Source: Wenyingzhuangia heitensis (GTDB taxonomy: Bacteria > Bacteroidota > Bacteroidia > Flavobacteriales > Flavobacteriaceae). From it: a DNA stretch of 64,000 bases. Below are positions 54,606 through 63,185 of the stretch, one piece after another. The translations under genes were made by a program, and so were the position numbers. The notes under the pieces are model-generated. The model was not told the origin of the DNA and searched no databases. It saw nothing but the letters and a program-made list of their open reading frames with translations. The DNA lies in assembly GCF_011762155.1 (NCBI RefSeq), contig NZ_JAASQL010000001.1, forward strand, positions 806,001 through 870,000, written 5' to 3'. Position 1 is the first letter of the stretch. Each line of letters starts with the position of its first letter.

Positions 54606-56006
54606 TTAAAAAATGTAAGTGTAGGTGATACTTAAATTGGTGTTTTTGTTGTCTATAGTGGCAGGATTTGCTTTGTCACCATCGTATAAATCATATTCAT
54701 TATTTTGTTTGGTTGCTCTATATGCTAAATCCAAAATAGAGTTTCCAAAGCGATAGCCTGCTCCTAAAGATCCAGAATATTTATTCCCAAGTCTAATAAT
54801 ATCAACATAGTTAGGGTCTAAATTTTCTTTAAATGGGCTTTGTTCATATCCTGCACCACCTCTAAGGTTTAAGTTTCCTAAACGGATTTCTGCTCCAATA
54901 ACAATATTATTTGTGTTTTGTAAGGCATTTGTAAAGTATTGATTATCGTCTTTAAACTCTGGTAAGCCATCTAGGTTTAAAGAATTGTAAACTTTATAGG
55001 TGTAATCAATATTTATAAAACCTAGTTTGCCCAAAACCACTGCAGCACTGGCTGTTAATTTGCTAGGGGTTGATAAACTGTATTCTAGGTAAGAGTTATC
55101 TCTATAAGGGTCTGCAGCATTTATTCCTTTGTCAGGGATGTTAGCAATTAACTCTGTAACATCATATTCTTCTAAAACATTGTAATACCAAGTAGGAGAG
55201 GCTATGGAAAGCCCTAACCTAAGTTGATGTATTGGTTTTAGTATAACACCTGCATTGATGGAAAAACCATCTGCTGTTTGAGAATTATTTTGAATAGACA
55301 ATCCGTCTAGTAAATAACCTGTATTGTCTTCGTTTAATTCGTTAAGTTCTGTGGTTTGATAAAGACTTAAACTATGAAAGTTTAGACCTAATCCTAAATA
55401 AACATGCTCGTTGTATTGACCTGCCAAACTAAAGCTAAATTTAGAGGATTTACCGTCTATTAAGTTGTGCAAGCTTTGACTTTGTGCGTTTTCAAAATGT
55501 TCTGAAGTGTCTAGATCTTCGTTTTCGTGATAACCAGGAGCATTGGGGTGTCTGTAAAAACTGGCATAACCTCCATTTCCTTCAAAATAATCTCTTGTGT
55601 AAAAATTATTGGTTCGTTGGTAATTAACAGAGAAAACAACTTTTCTCCATCCACTGTAAGAGTTTATATCATTAAAAACAAAGGCACCTCCAATTTGGTC
55701 TAGGTTAAAATCAGAAGATTTGTTTTGTGTGCTACTGCCATAGTAATTGTTAGAGTTTTTGTAATTATGAACACCTCCGGTAATACTAAATTGACCGTGA
55801 TTAAAGATCGCGGCTCCAGCTGGATTTTTTTGTGTAGCGCTTAAATCTCCACCAACAGCTCCCATAGCTCCGTTTAATCCTACGAATCTAGCGGTACCTA
55901 TAGTGCTTTCTGATGAAAATAAGACTCCTAAATCTGTATAGTTTAAGGATTGTGCCTGAGTACCCGTAAAGGTGATAATGGCTAGTATGTATAAAATATT
56001 TTTCAT
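54606..56006 (-). CDS. OmpP1/FadL-family outer-membrane transporter
   Basis: The 466-residue protein has a signal peptide (about 1-18). Its conserved N-terminal region ARFVGLNGAMGAVGGDLSA followed by QKNPAGAAIF is the FadL/OmpP1 signature with the NPAG motif. A beta-barrel follows, ending NLSITYTYIF. The family moves hydrophobic molecules such as fatty acids across the outer membrane. Substrate unknown. It lies 15 bp downstream of a low-complexity lipoprotein gene, so they may be co-transcribed. Confidence 0.88.
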   Translation of the reverse strand: MKNILYILAIITFTGTQAQSLNYTDLGVLFSSESTIGTARFVGLNGAMGAVGGDLSATQKNPAGAAIFNHGQFSITGGVHNYKNSNNYYGSSTQNKSSDFNLDQIGGAFVFNDINSYSGWRKVVFSVNYQRTNNFYTRDYFEGNGGYASFYRHPNAPGYHENEDLDTSEHFENAQSQSLHNLIDGKSSKFSFSLAGQYNEHVYLGLGLNFHSLSLYQTTELNELNEDNTGYLLDGLSIQNNSQTADGFSINAGVILKPIHQLRLGLSIASPTWYYNVLEEYDVTELIANIPDKGINAADPYRDNSYLEYSLSTPSKLTASAAVVLGKLGFINIDYTYKVYNSLNLDGLPEFKDDNQYFTNALQNTNNIVIGAEIRLGNLNLRGGAGYEQSPFKENLDPNYVDIIRLGNKYSGSLGAGYRFGNSILDLAYRATKQNNEYDLYDGDKANPATIDNKNTNLSITYTYIF

Positions 56007-56021
56007 GTCTTAAGAGTGTTT

Positions 56022-56894
56022 TTATCTCCTTCTAGAGCTATTGCTGTTAGACCTGTATGAAGAAGAACTTCTGCTATTTGAACTGGAAGAAGAGCTAGAG
56101 TTGTTGTAATAACGACTGTTAGAGGTGTTACTGCTGCTCTTGTAGTTAGAGTTGTTTACAGACGGTGTTTTAATTGATGAATTGTTGTTTGACGAAGAAG
56201 ATCTTCTGTAGCTTTTTGTAGGCTGACTATTGTTACTGCTGTTGTTATTGTAATAACGACTTCTTGACGAATTTTGAGTATTGTTACTATTGTTGTTATT
56301 ATTATAATATCTGCTATTGTTGCTAGATGAACGATAGGTGTTGCTGTTGTTTCTTCTACTTTGCGGCTGTCTATAACGATTGTTACTACCATTGTGGTAA
56401 TAATAATACGATTGATAATAAGGATTTCCGTATCCGTATCCATAATAAGGGTAGTTCCAAGAAGAGTTGTAGTTATAACCAAATCCCCAAGACCAATTGT
56501 TGTACCCGTAATAATTATTCCATCCCCAGGAGTTGTTCCATCTATTTTGATGTCTCCAATAAGGATCGTTCCAATTACTGGTTCCCCAATAAGGATCGTA
56601 AGAGTTTACATAAACATTTATATTCTGATTATTGGGTTCTGAGTAGTGTGTTATTTCTTTTTCTGTCTTAGGCTGAACATTAGGTTCGCTGTTATCTAAA
56701 ACAATAGAGTTAAGTCCGTTTACACGATTCATTTCGTCACTAAAAACAGTATTGGGTCTGTGTTCGGGTGTTTCGTAAATACCGTCTGTATATGGGTAGT
56801 TTTGATAAAATGTACAAGATGAAAAAAGAAGTGATAAGACCCCTATGAATATATACAAGCGCTTGTTGGTATGTAGAAAGTTAGGTATCTTCAT
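56022..56894 (-). CDS. Low-complexity Asn/Ser/Tyr/Arg-rich lipoprotein
   Basis: From ATG 56894 the product is 290 residues; an upstream TTG at 56921 is less likely. A signal peptide with lipobox FSSC is followed by a short ordinary segment, then a W/Y/N-rich part with repeated DPYW and NNW units. The last roughly 130 residues are almost only Asn, Ser, Arg and Tyr (units such as SRYYNN and SSRS). The tail is likely disordered, basic and surface-exposed. Similar proteins occur in flavobacteria without known function. Confidence 0.75.
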   Translation of the reverse strand: MKIPNFLHTNKRLYIFIGVLSLLFSSCTFYQNYPYTDGIYETPEHRPNTVFSDEMNRVNGLNSIVLDNSEPNVQPKTEKEITHYSEPNNQNINVYVNSYDPYWGTSNWNDPYWRHQNRWNNSWGWNNYYGYNNWSWGFGYNYNSSWNYPYYGYGYGNPYYQSYYYYHNGSNNRYRQPQSRRNNSNTYRSSSNNSRYYNNNNNSNNTQNSSRSRYYNNNSSNNSQPTKSYRRSSSSNNNSSIKTPSVNNSNYKSSSNTSNSRYYNNSSSSSSSNSRSSSSYRSNSNSSRRR

Positions 56895-57007
56895 AATACT
56901 TGTTATTTTATTGTTGAACAATGCAAAAAATAGTAGTTTTGCGAACCAACCTTGATGAGGTTTAGTTATAGTATTAAAATTACAATTTTTGTGCCAAATA
57001 AATAGAT

Positions 57008-58486
57008 ATGGGGTCTAAGTTAACAAGTAGGAGTACTGATTACTCAAAGTGGTATAACGAGTTGGTAGTAAAAGCCGATTTAGCTGAAAATTCAGCAGTT
57101 AGAGGGTGTATGGTTATCAAACCCTATGGTTATGCTATTTGGGAAAAGATGCAAAATGAATTGGACAAGATGTTTAAGGAAACAGGTCATGAAAATGCTT
57201 ATTTTCCGTTATTTGTTCCTAAAAGTTTGTTTGAAGCTGAAGAGAAAAATGCCGAAGGATTTGCAAAAGAATGTGCTGTGGTTACTCATTACAGGTTAAA
57301 AACAGATCCGGATAATCCAGGGAAATTAATTGTAGATCCAAACGCAAAATTAGAAGAAGAACTAGTTGTTCGTCCTACTAGTGAGGCTATTATATGGAAT
57401 ACGTATAGAGGTTGGGTGCAGTCTTACAGAGATTTGCCAATTAAAGTAAACCAATGGGCAAATGTGGTGCGTTGGGAAATGAGAACAAGATTGTTTTTAA
57501 GAACAGCTGAGTTTTTATGGCAAGAAGGGCACACGGCACATGCAACCAAGCAAGAAGCTTTAGAAGAAACTTTACAAATGCAAGAAGTATATGCAGATTT
57601 TGCAGAAAATTTTATGGCAATGCCTGTTGTAAAAGGAGTAAAGTCTGAAAGTGAAAGATTTGCAGGAGCAGATGATACATATACTATTGAAGCATTAATG
57701 CAAGATGGAAAAGCATTGCAAGCAGGAACATCTCACTTTTTAGGGCAAAATTTTGCCAAAGCGTTTGATGTAAAATATACATCTAAAGAAGGAAAGCAAG
57801 AGCATGTTTGGTCAACGTCGTGGGGAGTATCTACACGTTTAATAGGTGGGCTAATCATGACTCATTCAGATGATTTAGGTTTGGTGCTGCCTCCCAAGTT
57901 AGCTCCTATCCAAGTAGCTATTGTGCCTATTTATAGAACTGAAGAGCAACTAGAGGCAATTTCTGTTAAGGTGAATGAAATTTCATCACAGCTAAAAGCA
58001 AAAGGAATTTCTGTCAAGTTTGATGATAGAGATACATATAAGCCAGGGTGGAAGTTTGCAGAATACGAATTAAAAGGAGTTCCTGTAAGAGTTGCAATAG
58101 GGGCAAGAGATTTAGAAAATGGAACGCTAGAAATAGCTCGTAGAGATACCTTAGAGAAAAAAAGCTATCAGCAAGAAGAAGCTGTAGAGGTAATAGAAGC
58201 TTTACTGCATGAAATACAAGAGAATCTATTAACCAAAGCATTGGGTTACAGAAAAGAACACACTACTGTAGTAGACTCTTTTGAAGAGTTTAAAGAGGTT
58301 ATAGAAAATAAAGGTGGTTTTGTATCTGCGCACTGGGACGGTACAGAAGAGACAGAAGATAAGATAAAAGAGATTACCAAAGCGACTATACGTTGTATTC
58401 CTTTAGATACTAAAGAAGAAGAGGGGGTTTGTGTGTTTACGGGTAAGCCTTCAAATAAGCGTGTTTTGTTTGCAAAAGCCTACTAG
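57008..58486 (+). CDS. proS: Prolyl-tRNA synthetase (archaeal/eukaryal-type)
   Basis: The 492-residue class II synthetase has motif 2 ([20 protein letters not shown], about 156-175), RPTSEAIIW and motif 3 ([16 protein letters not shown]). The anticodon-binding domain and a C-terminal zinc-domain-like extension ending in tyrosine (AKAY) follow. It lacks the large editing insertion of the bacterial ProS type. It charges tRNA-Pro. Confidence 0.96.
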   Translation: MGSKLTSRSTDYSKWYNELVVKADLAENSAVRGCMVIKPYGYAIWEKMQNELDKMFKETGHENAYFPLFVPKSLFEAEEKNAEGFAKECAVVTHYRLKTDPDNPGKLIVDPNAKLEEELVVRPTSEAIIWNTYRGWVQSYRDLPIKVNQWANVVRWEMRTRLFLRTAEFLWQEGHTAHATKQEALEETLQMQEVYADFAENFMAMPVVKGVKSESERFAGADDTYTIEALMQDGKALQAGTSHFLGQNFAKAFDVKYTSKEGKQEHVWSTSWGVSTRLIGGLIMTHSDDLGLVLPPKLAPIQVAIVPIYRTEEQLEAISVKVNEISSQLKAKGISVKFDDRDTYKPGWKFAEYELKGVPVRVAIGARDLENGTLEIARRDTLEKKSYQQEEAVEVIEALLHEIQENLLTKALGYRKEHTTVVDSFEEFKEVIENKGGFVSAHWDGTEETEDKIKEITKATIRCIPLDTKEEEGVCVFTGKPSNKRVLFAKAY

Positions 58487-58517
58487 TAAAAAAACTTTAA
58501 TTTTTTTTGTGAAAAAC

Positions 58518-58548
58518 TTTGTGGAATTGTAAAACGTGTGTATATTTG
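58518..58548 (+). promoter_or_regulatory. Consensus promoter of the tRNA-Glu / rpsT / tRNA-Glu unit
   Basis: TTTG (58518-58521) and TATATTTG (58541-58548) are separated by exactly 19 bp, a full match to the Bacteroidota consensus. The first tRNA starts 46 bp downstream. Confidence 0.85.
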
Positions 58549-58593
58549 CAACCGCTAAAGCAAAAAGCAATAGCTTTTAGATTAAGCAATAAT

Positions 58594-58665
58594 GGTCCGT
58601 TCGTCTAGGGGTTAGGACGCATGGTTTTCATCCATGTAACAGGGGTTCGATTCCCCTACGGACTA
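58594..58665 (+). tRNA. tRNA-Glu (anticodon TTC), first copy
   Basis: The 72-nt cloverleaf has acceptor GGTCCGT pairing with ACGGACT (one G-U), a D arm GTCTAGGGGTTAGGAC, anticodon loop TTTTCAT reading TTC, and T arm AGGGGTTCGATTCCCCT. CCA is not encoded. Confidence 0.97.
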
Positions 58666-58697
58666 CAATTTTTTAGAATAAGATAACACATAATAAG

Positions 58698-58949
58698 ATG
58701 GCAAATCACAAGTCAGCATTAAAGAGAATAAGAAGTAATAGCGCTAAGCAGGTAAGAAATAAATACCAGCACAAGACGACTAGAAACGCTGTTAGAGTTT
58801 TACGTAGTACTACAGATAAGACAGAAGCTGAAGGGCAGTTGTCTAAAGTTGTAGCTATGTTACAAAAGTTAGCTAAAAATAACATTATTCACAAGAATAA
58901 AGCAGCTAACATTCAGTCTAAGTTAACTAAGCACGTAGCTTCTTTATAA
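58698..58949 (+). CDS. rpsT: 30S ribosomal protein S20
   Basis: The 83-residue, very basic protein begins MANHKSALKRIRSNSAKQ and ends HKNKAANIQSKLTKHVASL, the S20 family pattern of three helices. It binds 16S rRNA in the small subunit. It lies between two identical tRNA-Glu genes, 32 bp after the first and 13 bp before the second, so its mRNA is probably freed by tRNA processing. Confidence 0.97.
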   Translation: MANHKSALKRIRSNSAKQVRNKYQHKTTRNAVRVLRSTTDKTEAEGQLSKVVAMLQKLAKNNIIHKNKAANIQSKLTKHVASL

Positions 58950-58962
58950 GAAACAAAATAAT

Positions 58963-59034
58963 GGTCCGTTCGTCTAGGGGTTAGGACGCATGGTTTTCAT
59001 CCATGTAACAGGGGTTCGATTCCCCTACGGACTA
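58963..59034 (+). tRNA. tRNA-Glu (anticodon TTC), second identical copy
   Basis: Same 72 nt as the first copy, with a few identical flanking bases on each side. It is directly followed by an intrinsic terminator. Confidence 0.97.
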
Positions 59035-59035
59035 C

Positions 59036-59068
59036 AAAAGCCTTACTGGTATTCAGTAAGGCTTTTTT
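59036..59068 (+). terminator. Intrinsic terminator after the second tRNA-Glu
   Basis: A 13-bp stem (59036-59048 with 59054-59066) with a GCCTTACTG core ends in six T residues. Confidence 0.92.
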
Positions 59069-59098
59069 CGCGTTCTATAAAGTTTCAGTTTTTAATGG

Positions 59099-59106
59099 TA
59101 ATTTTG
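59099..59106 (+). promoter_or_regulatory. Promoter -7 element of anmK
   Basis: TAATTTTG matches TAnnTTTG exactly, 16 bp before ATG 59123. Such a short leader also leaves ATG 59141 possible as the start. Confidence 0.55.
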
Positions 59107-59122
59107 TACTATTGTTTTTAGA

Positions 59123-60181
59123 ATGAATAAGAATCAAAATATGTATATAATAGCACTCATGTCTGGAACTTCTTTGGATGGAGTAGATTTAGTATATGTT
59201 CGTTTTGATGAGTTGAATGATTTCAAAATTATGGAATCAGAAACGATACCTTATTCTGATTACTGGATTAGTCAGTTAAAAAATATAGCCTCCATTCCTA
59301 AAGGAAATCAACAGCTCTTGACTTTAGATGTTGAATTAGGGGTTTATTTTGCGAATCTTATAGGTTCTTTTATAGAATCAAAAAACATATCTAAGATAAA
59401 TTTGATTGCTTCTCATGGACATACCGTTCATCATCAGCCAGAAAAAGGATATACCTTACAAATAGGTTGTGGTAAAGAAATTCATAATAAGACAAGTATA
59501 AAAACGGTTTACGATTTTAGAACTCAAGATATTGCTCTAGGAGGACAAGGGGCTCCGTTGGTTCCAGTGGGAGATCAATTGCTGTTTTTGCAATATGATT
59601 ACTGTTTAAATTTAGGCGGTTTTTCTAATGTGTCTTTTGAGGAGTGTGGAGAAAGAAAAGCTTTTGATATTTGTCCGGTAAATATTGTGTTGAATTATTA
59701 TGCAAACCAATTAGGTTTTCCGTTCGATGACAAAGGGGTGTTGTCTAAAAAAGGGAAGATCAATAGAGAGTTGTTAAGGGAGTTAAATGAATTAGATTTT
59801 TACAAATTACTGATTCCAAAATCATTAGGTGTTGAGTTTGTTAAGAAAGAAATTGTTCCTTTAATTTTAAAATATAATTTAATTGAAATAGATGTTTTAC
59901 GCACTTTTGTAGAACATATTGCCATTCAGATTTCTGAAAAACTAAAAAAAGGAACGGTGTTGGTAACGGGAGGTGGAGCTTATCATGAGTTTTTGTTAAA
60001 CAGAGTACGTCAGTTAAATTCTAATCTAACTTTAATAGTACCAGAATCTAAAATAGTAGAGTATAAAGAAGCGTTAATTTTTGCTTTGTTAGGTAAATTA
60101 AGAGTGGAGTCTAAAATAAATTGTTTGTCTAGTGTAACAGGGGCTAAAAGAAATCATTCATCTGGGGTTGTTTTTGGGTAG
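59123..60181 (+). CDS. anmK: Anhydro-N-acetylmuramic acid kinase
   Basis: The 352-residue protein has the phosphate-binding MSGTSLDGVDLVYV (about 13-26), SHGHTVHH, the DFRTQDIALGGQGAPLVP segment and VTGGGAYHEFLL. It hydrolyses and phosphorylates 1,6-anhydro-MurNAc to MurNAc-6-phosphate during peptidoglycan recycling in the cytoplasm. Length is normal for the Bacteroidota form. Confidence 0.95.
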   Translation: MNKNQNMYIIALMSGTSLDGVDLVYVRFDELNDFKIMESETIPYSDYWISQLKNIASIPKGNQQLLTLDVELGVYFANLIGSFIESKNISKINLIASHGHTVHHQPEKGYTLQIGCGKEIHNKTSIKTVYDFRTQDIALGGQGAPLVPVGDQLLFLQYDYCLNLGGFSNVSFEECGERKAFDICPVNIVLNYYANQLGFPFDDKGVLSKKGKINRELLRELNELDFYKLLIPKSLGVEFVKKEIVPLILKYNLIEIDVLRTFVEHIAIQISEKLKKGTVLVTGGGAYHEFLLNRVRQLNSNLTLIVPESKIVEYKEALIFALLGKLRVESKINCLSSVTGAKRNHSSGVVFG

Positions 60182-60406
60182 AACAAAGTATCTTTTTCTT
60201 TCTGTTCTTTTGAAAAAATAATAATTACATGTTTTGTTATTGAATTAAATAACTATTAAAATTATTGTTAAATATTTATAAAATTAATTCAGCTTTGTTA
60301 AATTATTGTTGTTTTATGATATTTACTGAATTTTTAACAAGTATAAATACCTACTAAAACTATTAAAATACTATTTTAGCTACCAAATTTTTTAAAATAA
60401 AATACG

Positions 60407-61873
60407 ATGAAATATTTTTTAGGCTCTAGTCCAAAATGGTTCAAGCTTGTAATGATCTTTTTCTTATTGATCAATATTCCACTTTCAATTTACTTTCCAA
60501 CTGTAGGAGCGTGGTTGTTTATAGTAGAGTTTATTTTTACATTGGCAATGGCATTAAAATGTTATCCATTACAGTCTGGAGGTTTGTTAGCAATTGAAAT
60601 TATTGTGTTAGGATTAACATCACCAGAAAATGCGTATCACGAAGTAGATCAAAATTTAGAGGTAGTACTACTGTTAGTTTTTATGGTGGCGGGTATCTAT
60701 TTTATGAAACCTTTGTTGATGTATATCTTTAGTAAAATATTCACTAAAATAAAATCAAAAGTTGTGTTGTCATTGTTGTTCGTGTTTTTATCAGCAATAC
60801 TATCTGCCTTTTTAGATGCATTAACCGTAACAGCTGTTTTAATTAGTGTGGCAGTAGGTTTTTATGGTATTTATCATAAAATACACTCAACTTCGGGAAC
60901 AGATTATAATGATGATGGAGTTATTGATAGAAAAGAATTAAGTGGTGAGACCTTAGAACAATTCAGAAGCTTTTTAAGAAGTTTGATTATGCACGGTGTT
61001 GTGGGAACAGCATTAGGAGGTGTTTGTACATTGGTAGGAGAACCTCAAAACTTGTTGATTGGTGAAAGAATGGGATGGGATTTTATTGAGTTTTTCTTAA
61101 AAATGGCTCCTATTACAATTCCTGTATTGGTTTGTGGTTTGTTAACTACAGTAGTTTTAGAATTAACAGGGTCTTTTGGATTTGGGGCTAAATTACCTAA
61201 AATTGCAGATCAAATTATACAAGGATATACGGCTGAAGAAGATGCTAAAAGAACAGCAAAAGAGAAATATGCTTTAAAAGTTCAGGGAATTGCGGCTTTA
61301 TTATTAATTGCAGGTCTGGCTTTACATTTAGCTCCTGTAGGTTTTATAGGGTTGGCATTAATTATTTTACAAACTGCTTTTATGGGAATTACAGAAGAGC
61401 ACCAGTTAGGGCATGCTTTTGAAGAAGCATTACCGTTTACAGGTTTGTTGGTAGTCTTTTTTGTGGTGGTCGCTATGATTCACGATCAACATTTGTTTTC
61501 TCCAATAATCCATTGGGCATTACAACAAAGCCCAGAGTCTCAACCAGGCTTGTTTTACATAGCAAACGGAGTGTTGTCTGCTATTAGTGACAACGTATTT
61601 GTAGCAACTGTTTATATTGGAGAAGTACAAGCAGCGTTTAAATCTGGAGCAATTGATAGAGAACATTTTGAACATTTGGCAATTGCAATTAACACAGGTA
61701 CTAACTTACCAAGTGTAGCAACTCCAAATGGACAAGCAGCTTTCTTATTTTTATTAACTTCTGCATTAGCACCATTAATCAATTTATCGTACGGAACTAT
61801 GGTAAAAATGGCATTGCCTTATACAATTGTATTAGGTGGTGTTGGTTATATTATGGTAAGAGTTATTTTGTAA
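60407..61873 (+). CDS. nhaB: Na+/H+ antiporter NhaB
   Basis: The 488-residue membrane protein has many hydrophobic spans and the NhaB landmarks [50 protein letters not shown] and [18 protein letters not shown]. It exports Na+ in exchange for H+, useful in sea water. The cytoplasmic loop after GIYHK contains a canonical EF-hand loop, D166[11 protein letters not shown]177. The 225-bp upstream region (60182-60406) is AT-rich; I could not fix its promoter. Confidence 0.95.
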   Translation: MKYFLGSSPKWFKLVMIFFLLINIPLSIYFPTVGAWLFIVEFIFTLAMALKCYPLQSGGLLAIEIIVLGLTSPENAYHEVDQNLEVVLLLVFMVAGIYFMKPLLMYIFSKIFTKIKSKVVLSLLFVFLSAILSAFLDALTVTAVLISVAVGFYGIYHKIHSTSGTDYNDDGVIDRKELSGETLEQFRSFLRSLIMHGVVGTALGGVCTLVGEPQNLLIGERMGWDFIEFFLKMAPITIPVLVCGLLTTVVLELTGSFGFGAKLPKIADQIIQGYTAEEDAKRTAKEKYALKVQGIAALLLIAGLALHLAPVGFIGLALIILQTAFMGITEEHQLGHAFEEALPFTGLLVVFFVVVAMIHDQHLFSPIIHWALQQSPESQPGLFYIANGVLSAISDNVFVATVYIGEVQAAFKSGAIDREHFEHLAIAINTGTNLPSVATPNGQAAFLFLLTSALAPLINLSYGTMVKMALPYTIVLGGVGYIMVRVIL

Positions 61874-61885
61874 GTTAAAAAACAC

Positions 61886-61929
61886 ACAAACAAAAAAAGG
61901 AACCTTTTAAGGTTCCTTTTTTTGTTTGT
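61886..61929 (+). terminator. Intrinsic terminator of nhaB
   Basis: A perfect 21-bp stem (61886-61906 with 61909-61929, 2-nt centre) with a GGAACC core and T-run lies 12 bp after the stop. Confidence 0.92.
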
Positions 61930-61981
61930 AGTTGTGCAATAATAAATTGTATTTTCGTTACATAAATTAAGAGTTTATATT

Positions 61982-62665
61982 ATGGTTCAAAATCAAGCTG
62001 AAGTTTTACCTGTTGCTGAGGTAAGTCAAGAAAAAACATTGTCTATTCTAGATTTAATTATAGATGGTGGTGTAGGTGGTCAAATTATCATGGGGATTTT
62101 ATTCTTGTTGTTAATTGTGGCAGTCTATATATATGTAGAGCGTTTTTTAGCAATAAAAGCAGCTAGTAAAGAAGATAAAAACTTTATGAATCAAATAAAA
62201 GAGCAAATAAGTATTGGGAATATTGATGGAGCTAAAAGTTTGTGTTCTAAAACAGATACACCAGTGTCAAATTTAATTCAGAAAGGAATTTCTAGAATAG
62301 GAAAACCTTTAGAAGATATTAATACGGCAATAGAAAATGCTGGAAAACTAGAAGTGTATAAGCTAGAAAAAAACGTAAGTGTGTTAGCAACCATTTCTGG
62401 AGCTGCTCCAATGATTGGTTTCTTGGGAACTGTAATCGGGATGATTGTTTCGATTCATGAAATTGCAAATGCTGGAGGTCAGATAGATATCAAAATGTTA
62501 TCAGATGGTTTGTATACAGCTATGACTACTACAGTAGGTGGTTTAATTGTTGGAATCATTTCTTATATAACATACAATCACTTAGTGGTAAAAACAGATA
62601 AAGTAGTGTATCAAATGGAGGCTAAAACGGTTGAGTTTTTAGATCTACTAAATGAGCCTATGTAA
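61982..62665 (+). CDS. exbB: ExbB/TolQ/MotA-family proton channel protein
   Basis: The 227-residue inner-membrane protein has three spans (about 34-52, 132-156, 176-198), with the family segment APMIGFLGTVIGMIVS and TTTVGGLIVGIISY. With ExbD it uses the proton gradient to drive TonB. It is the first gene of exbB-exbD-tonB; 123 bp with no recognised feature separate it from exbD. Confidence 0.93.
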   Translation: MVQNQAEVLPVAEVSQEKTLSILDLIIDGGVGGQIIMGILFLLLIVAVYIYVERFLAIKAASKEDKNFMNQIKEQISIGNIDGAKSLCSKTDTPVSNLIQKGISRIGKPLEDINTAIENAGKLEVYKLEKNVSVLATISGAAPMIGFLGTVIGMIVSIHEIANAGGQIDIKMLSDGLYTAMTTTVGGLIVGIISYITYNHLVVKTDKVVYQMEAKTVEFLDLLNEPM

Positions 62666-62788
62666 CTATGTAAGTTTAAAATAGATTTTTGAAACCTAGT
62701 CAAAAATCCTTAGTAAGGAAAAATGTTAGGAGTGGAAATGTTTGAGCAATTTTAGTTGCATTAAAAAATGGAGTAAAAAGTATAAGTA

Positions 62789-63181
62789 ATGAATATCAGA
62801 AGTAGAAATAAAGTAAGTGCTGACTTTAATATGTCGTCTATGACAGATATTGTTTTCTTACTGTTGATTTTTTTTATGTTGGCTTCCACTTTAGTTACGG
62901 TAAATGCTATTGATGTTTTATTGCCTAAAGCGGGAGGAAAAACAGAAAATAAAGGAGTGATTTCTGTATCTATTACCAAAGATGGGGCTTATTATGTAGA
63001 TGCAGATCAAGTGGAATTCAATCAGTTGGAAAATACGTTGTTGACAAAATTTTCGTCTAAAAACGAAGGAACATTGGTGATAAGAGGAGATCATGAATCT
63101 GCTTATAAAAATATTATGAGTGTAATTGATATTGCCAATAGAAATAAAATCAAAATGATTTTAGCAGTAAAAGGTCAGTAA
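62789..63181 (+). CDS. exbD: ExbD/TolR-family biopolymer transport protein
   Basis: The 130-residue protein has one N-terminal span (about 19-39) with the essential membrane aspartate D20 in MTDIVFLLLIFFM, then a periplasmic domain (DGAYYVDADQ, LVIRGDHESAY). Partner of ExbB. The stop is 4 bp before the tonB-like start. Confidence 0.94.
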   Translation: MNIRSRNKVSADFNMSSMTDIVFLLLIFFMLASTLVTVNAIDVLLPKAGGKTENKGVISVSITKDGAYYVDADQVEFNQLENTLLTKFSSKNEGTLVIRGDHESAYKNIMSVIDIANRNKIKMILAVKGQ

Positions 63182-63185
63182 CGGT

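Noticed and set aside
56156-56671. Several overlapping open frames on both strands around the low-complexity lipoprotein gene
   Set aside because: They arise from the repetitive codons of the Asn/Ser/Arg/Tyr tail; their translations are monotonous Ile/Thr/Val/Cys strings.
58594-59034. Two identical 72-nt repeats as a possible CRISPR or mobile-element repeat
   Set aside because: They fold as complete tRNA-Glu genes and the spacer is rpsT.
60182-60406. AT-rich leader of nhaB as a sodium-responsive riboswitch
   Set aside because: I could not draw a stable conserved-looking fold or recognise any known riboswitch consensus.
62666-62788. Gap between exbB and exbD as a small RNA or peptide gene
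   Set aside because: No convincing hairpin, promoter or open frame; reported only as an unexplained 123-bp spacer.
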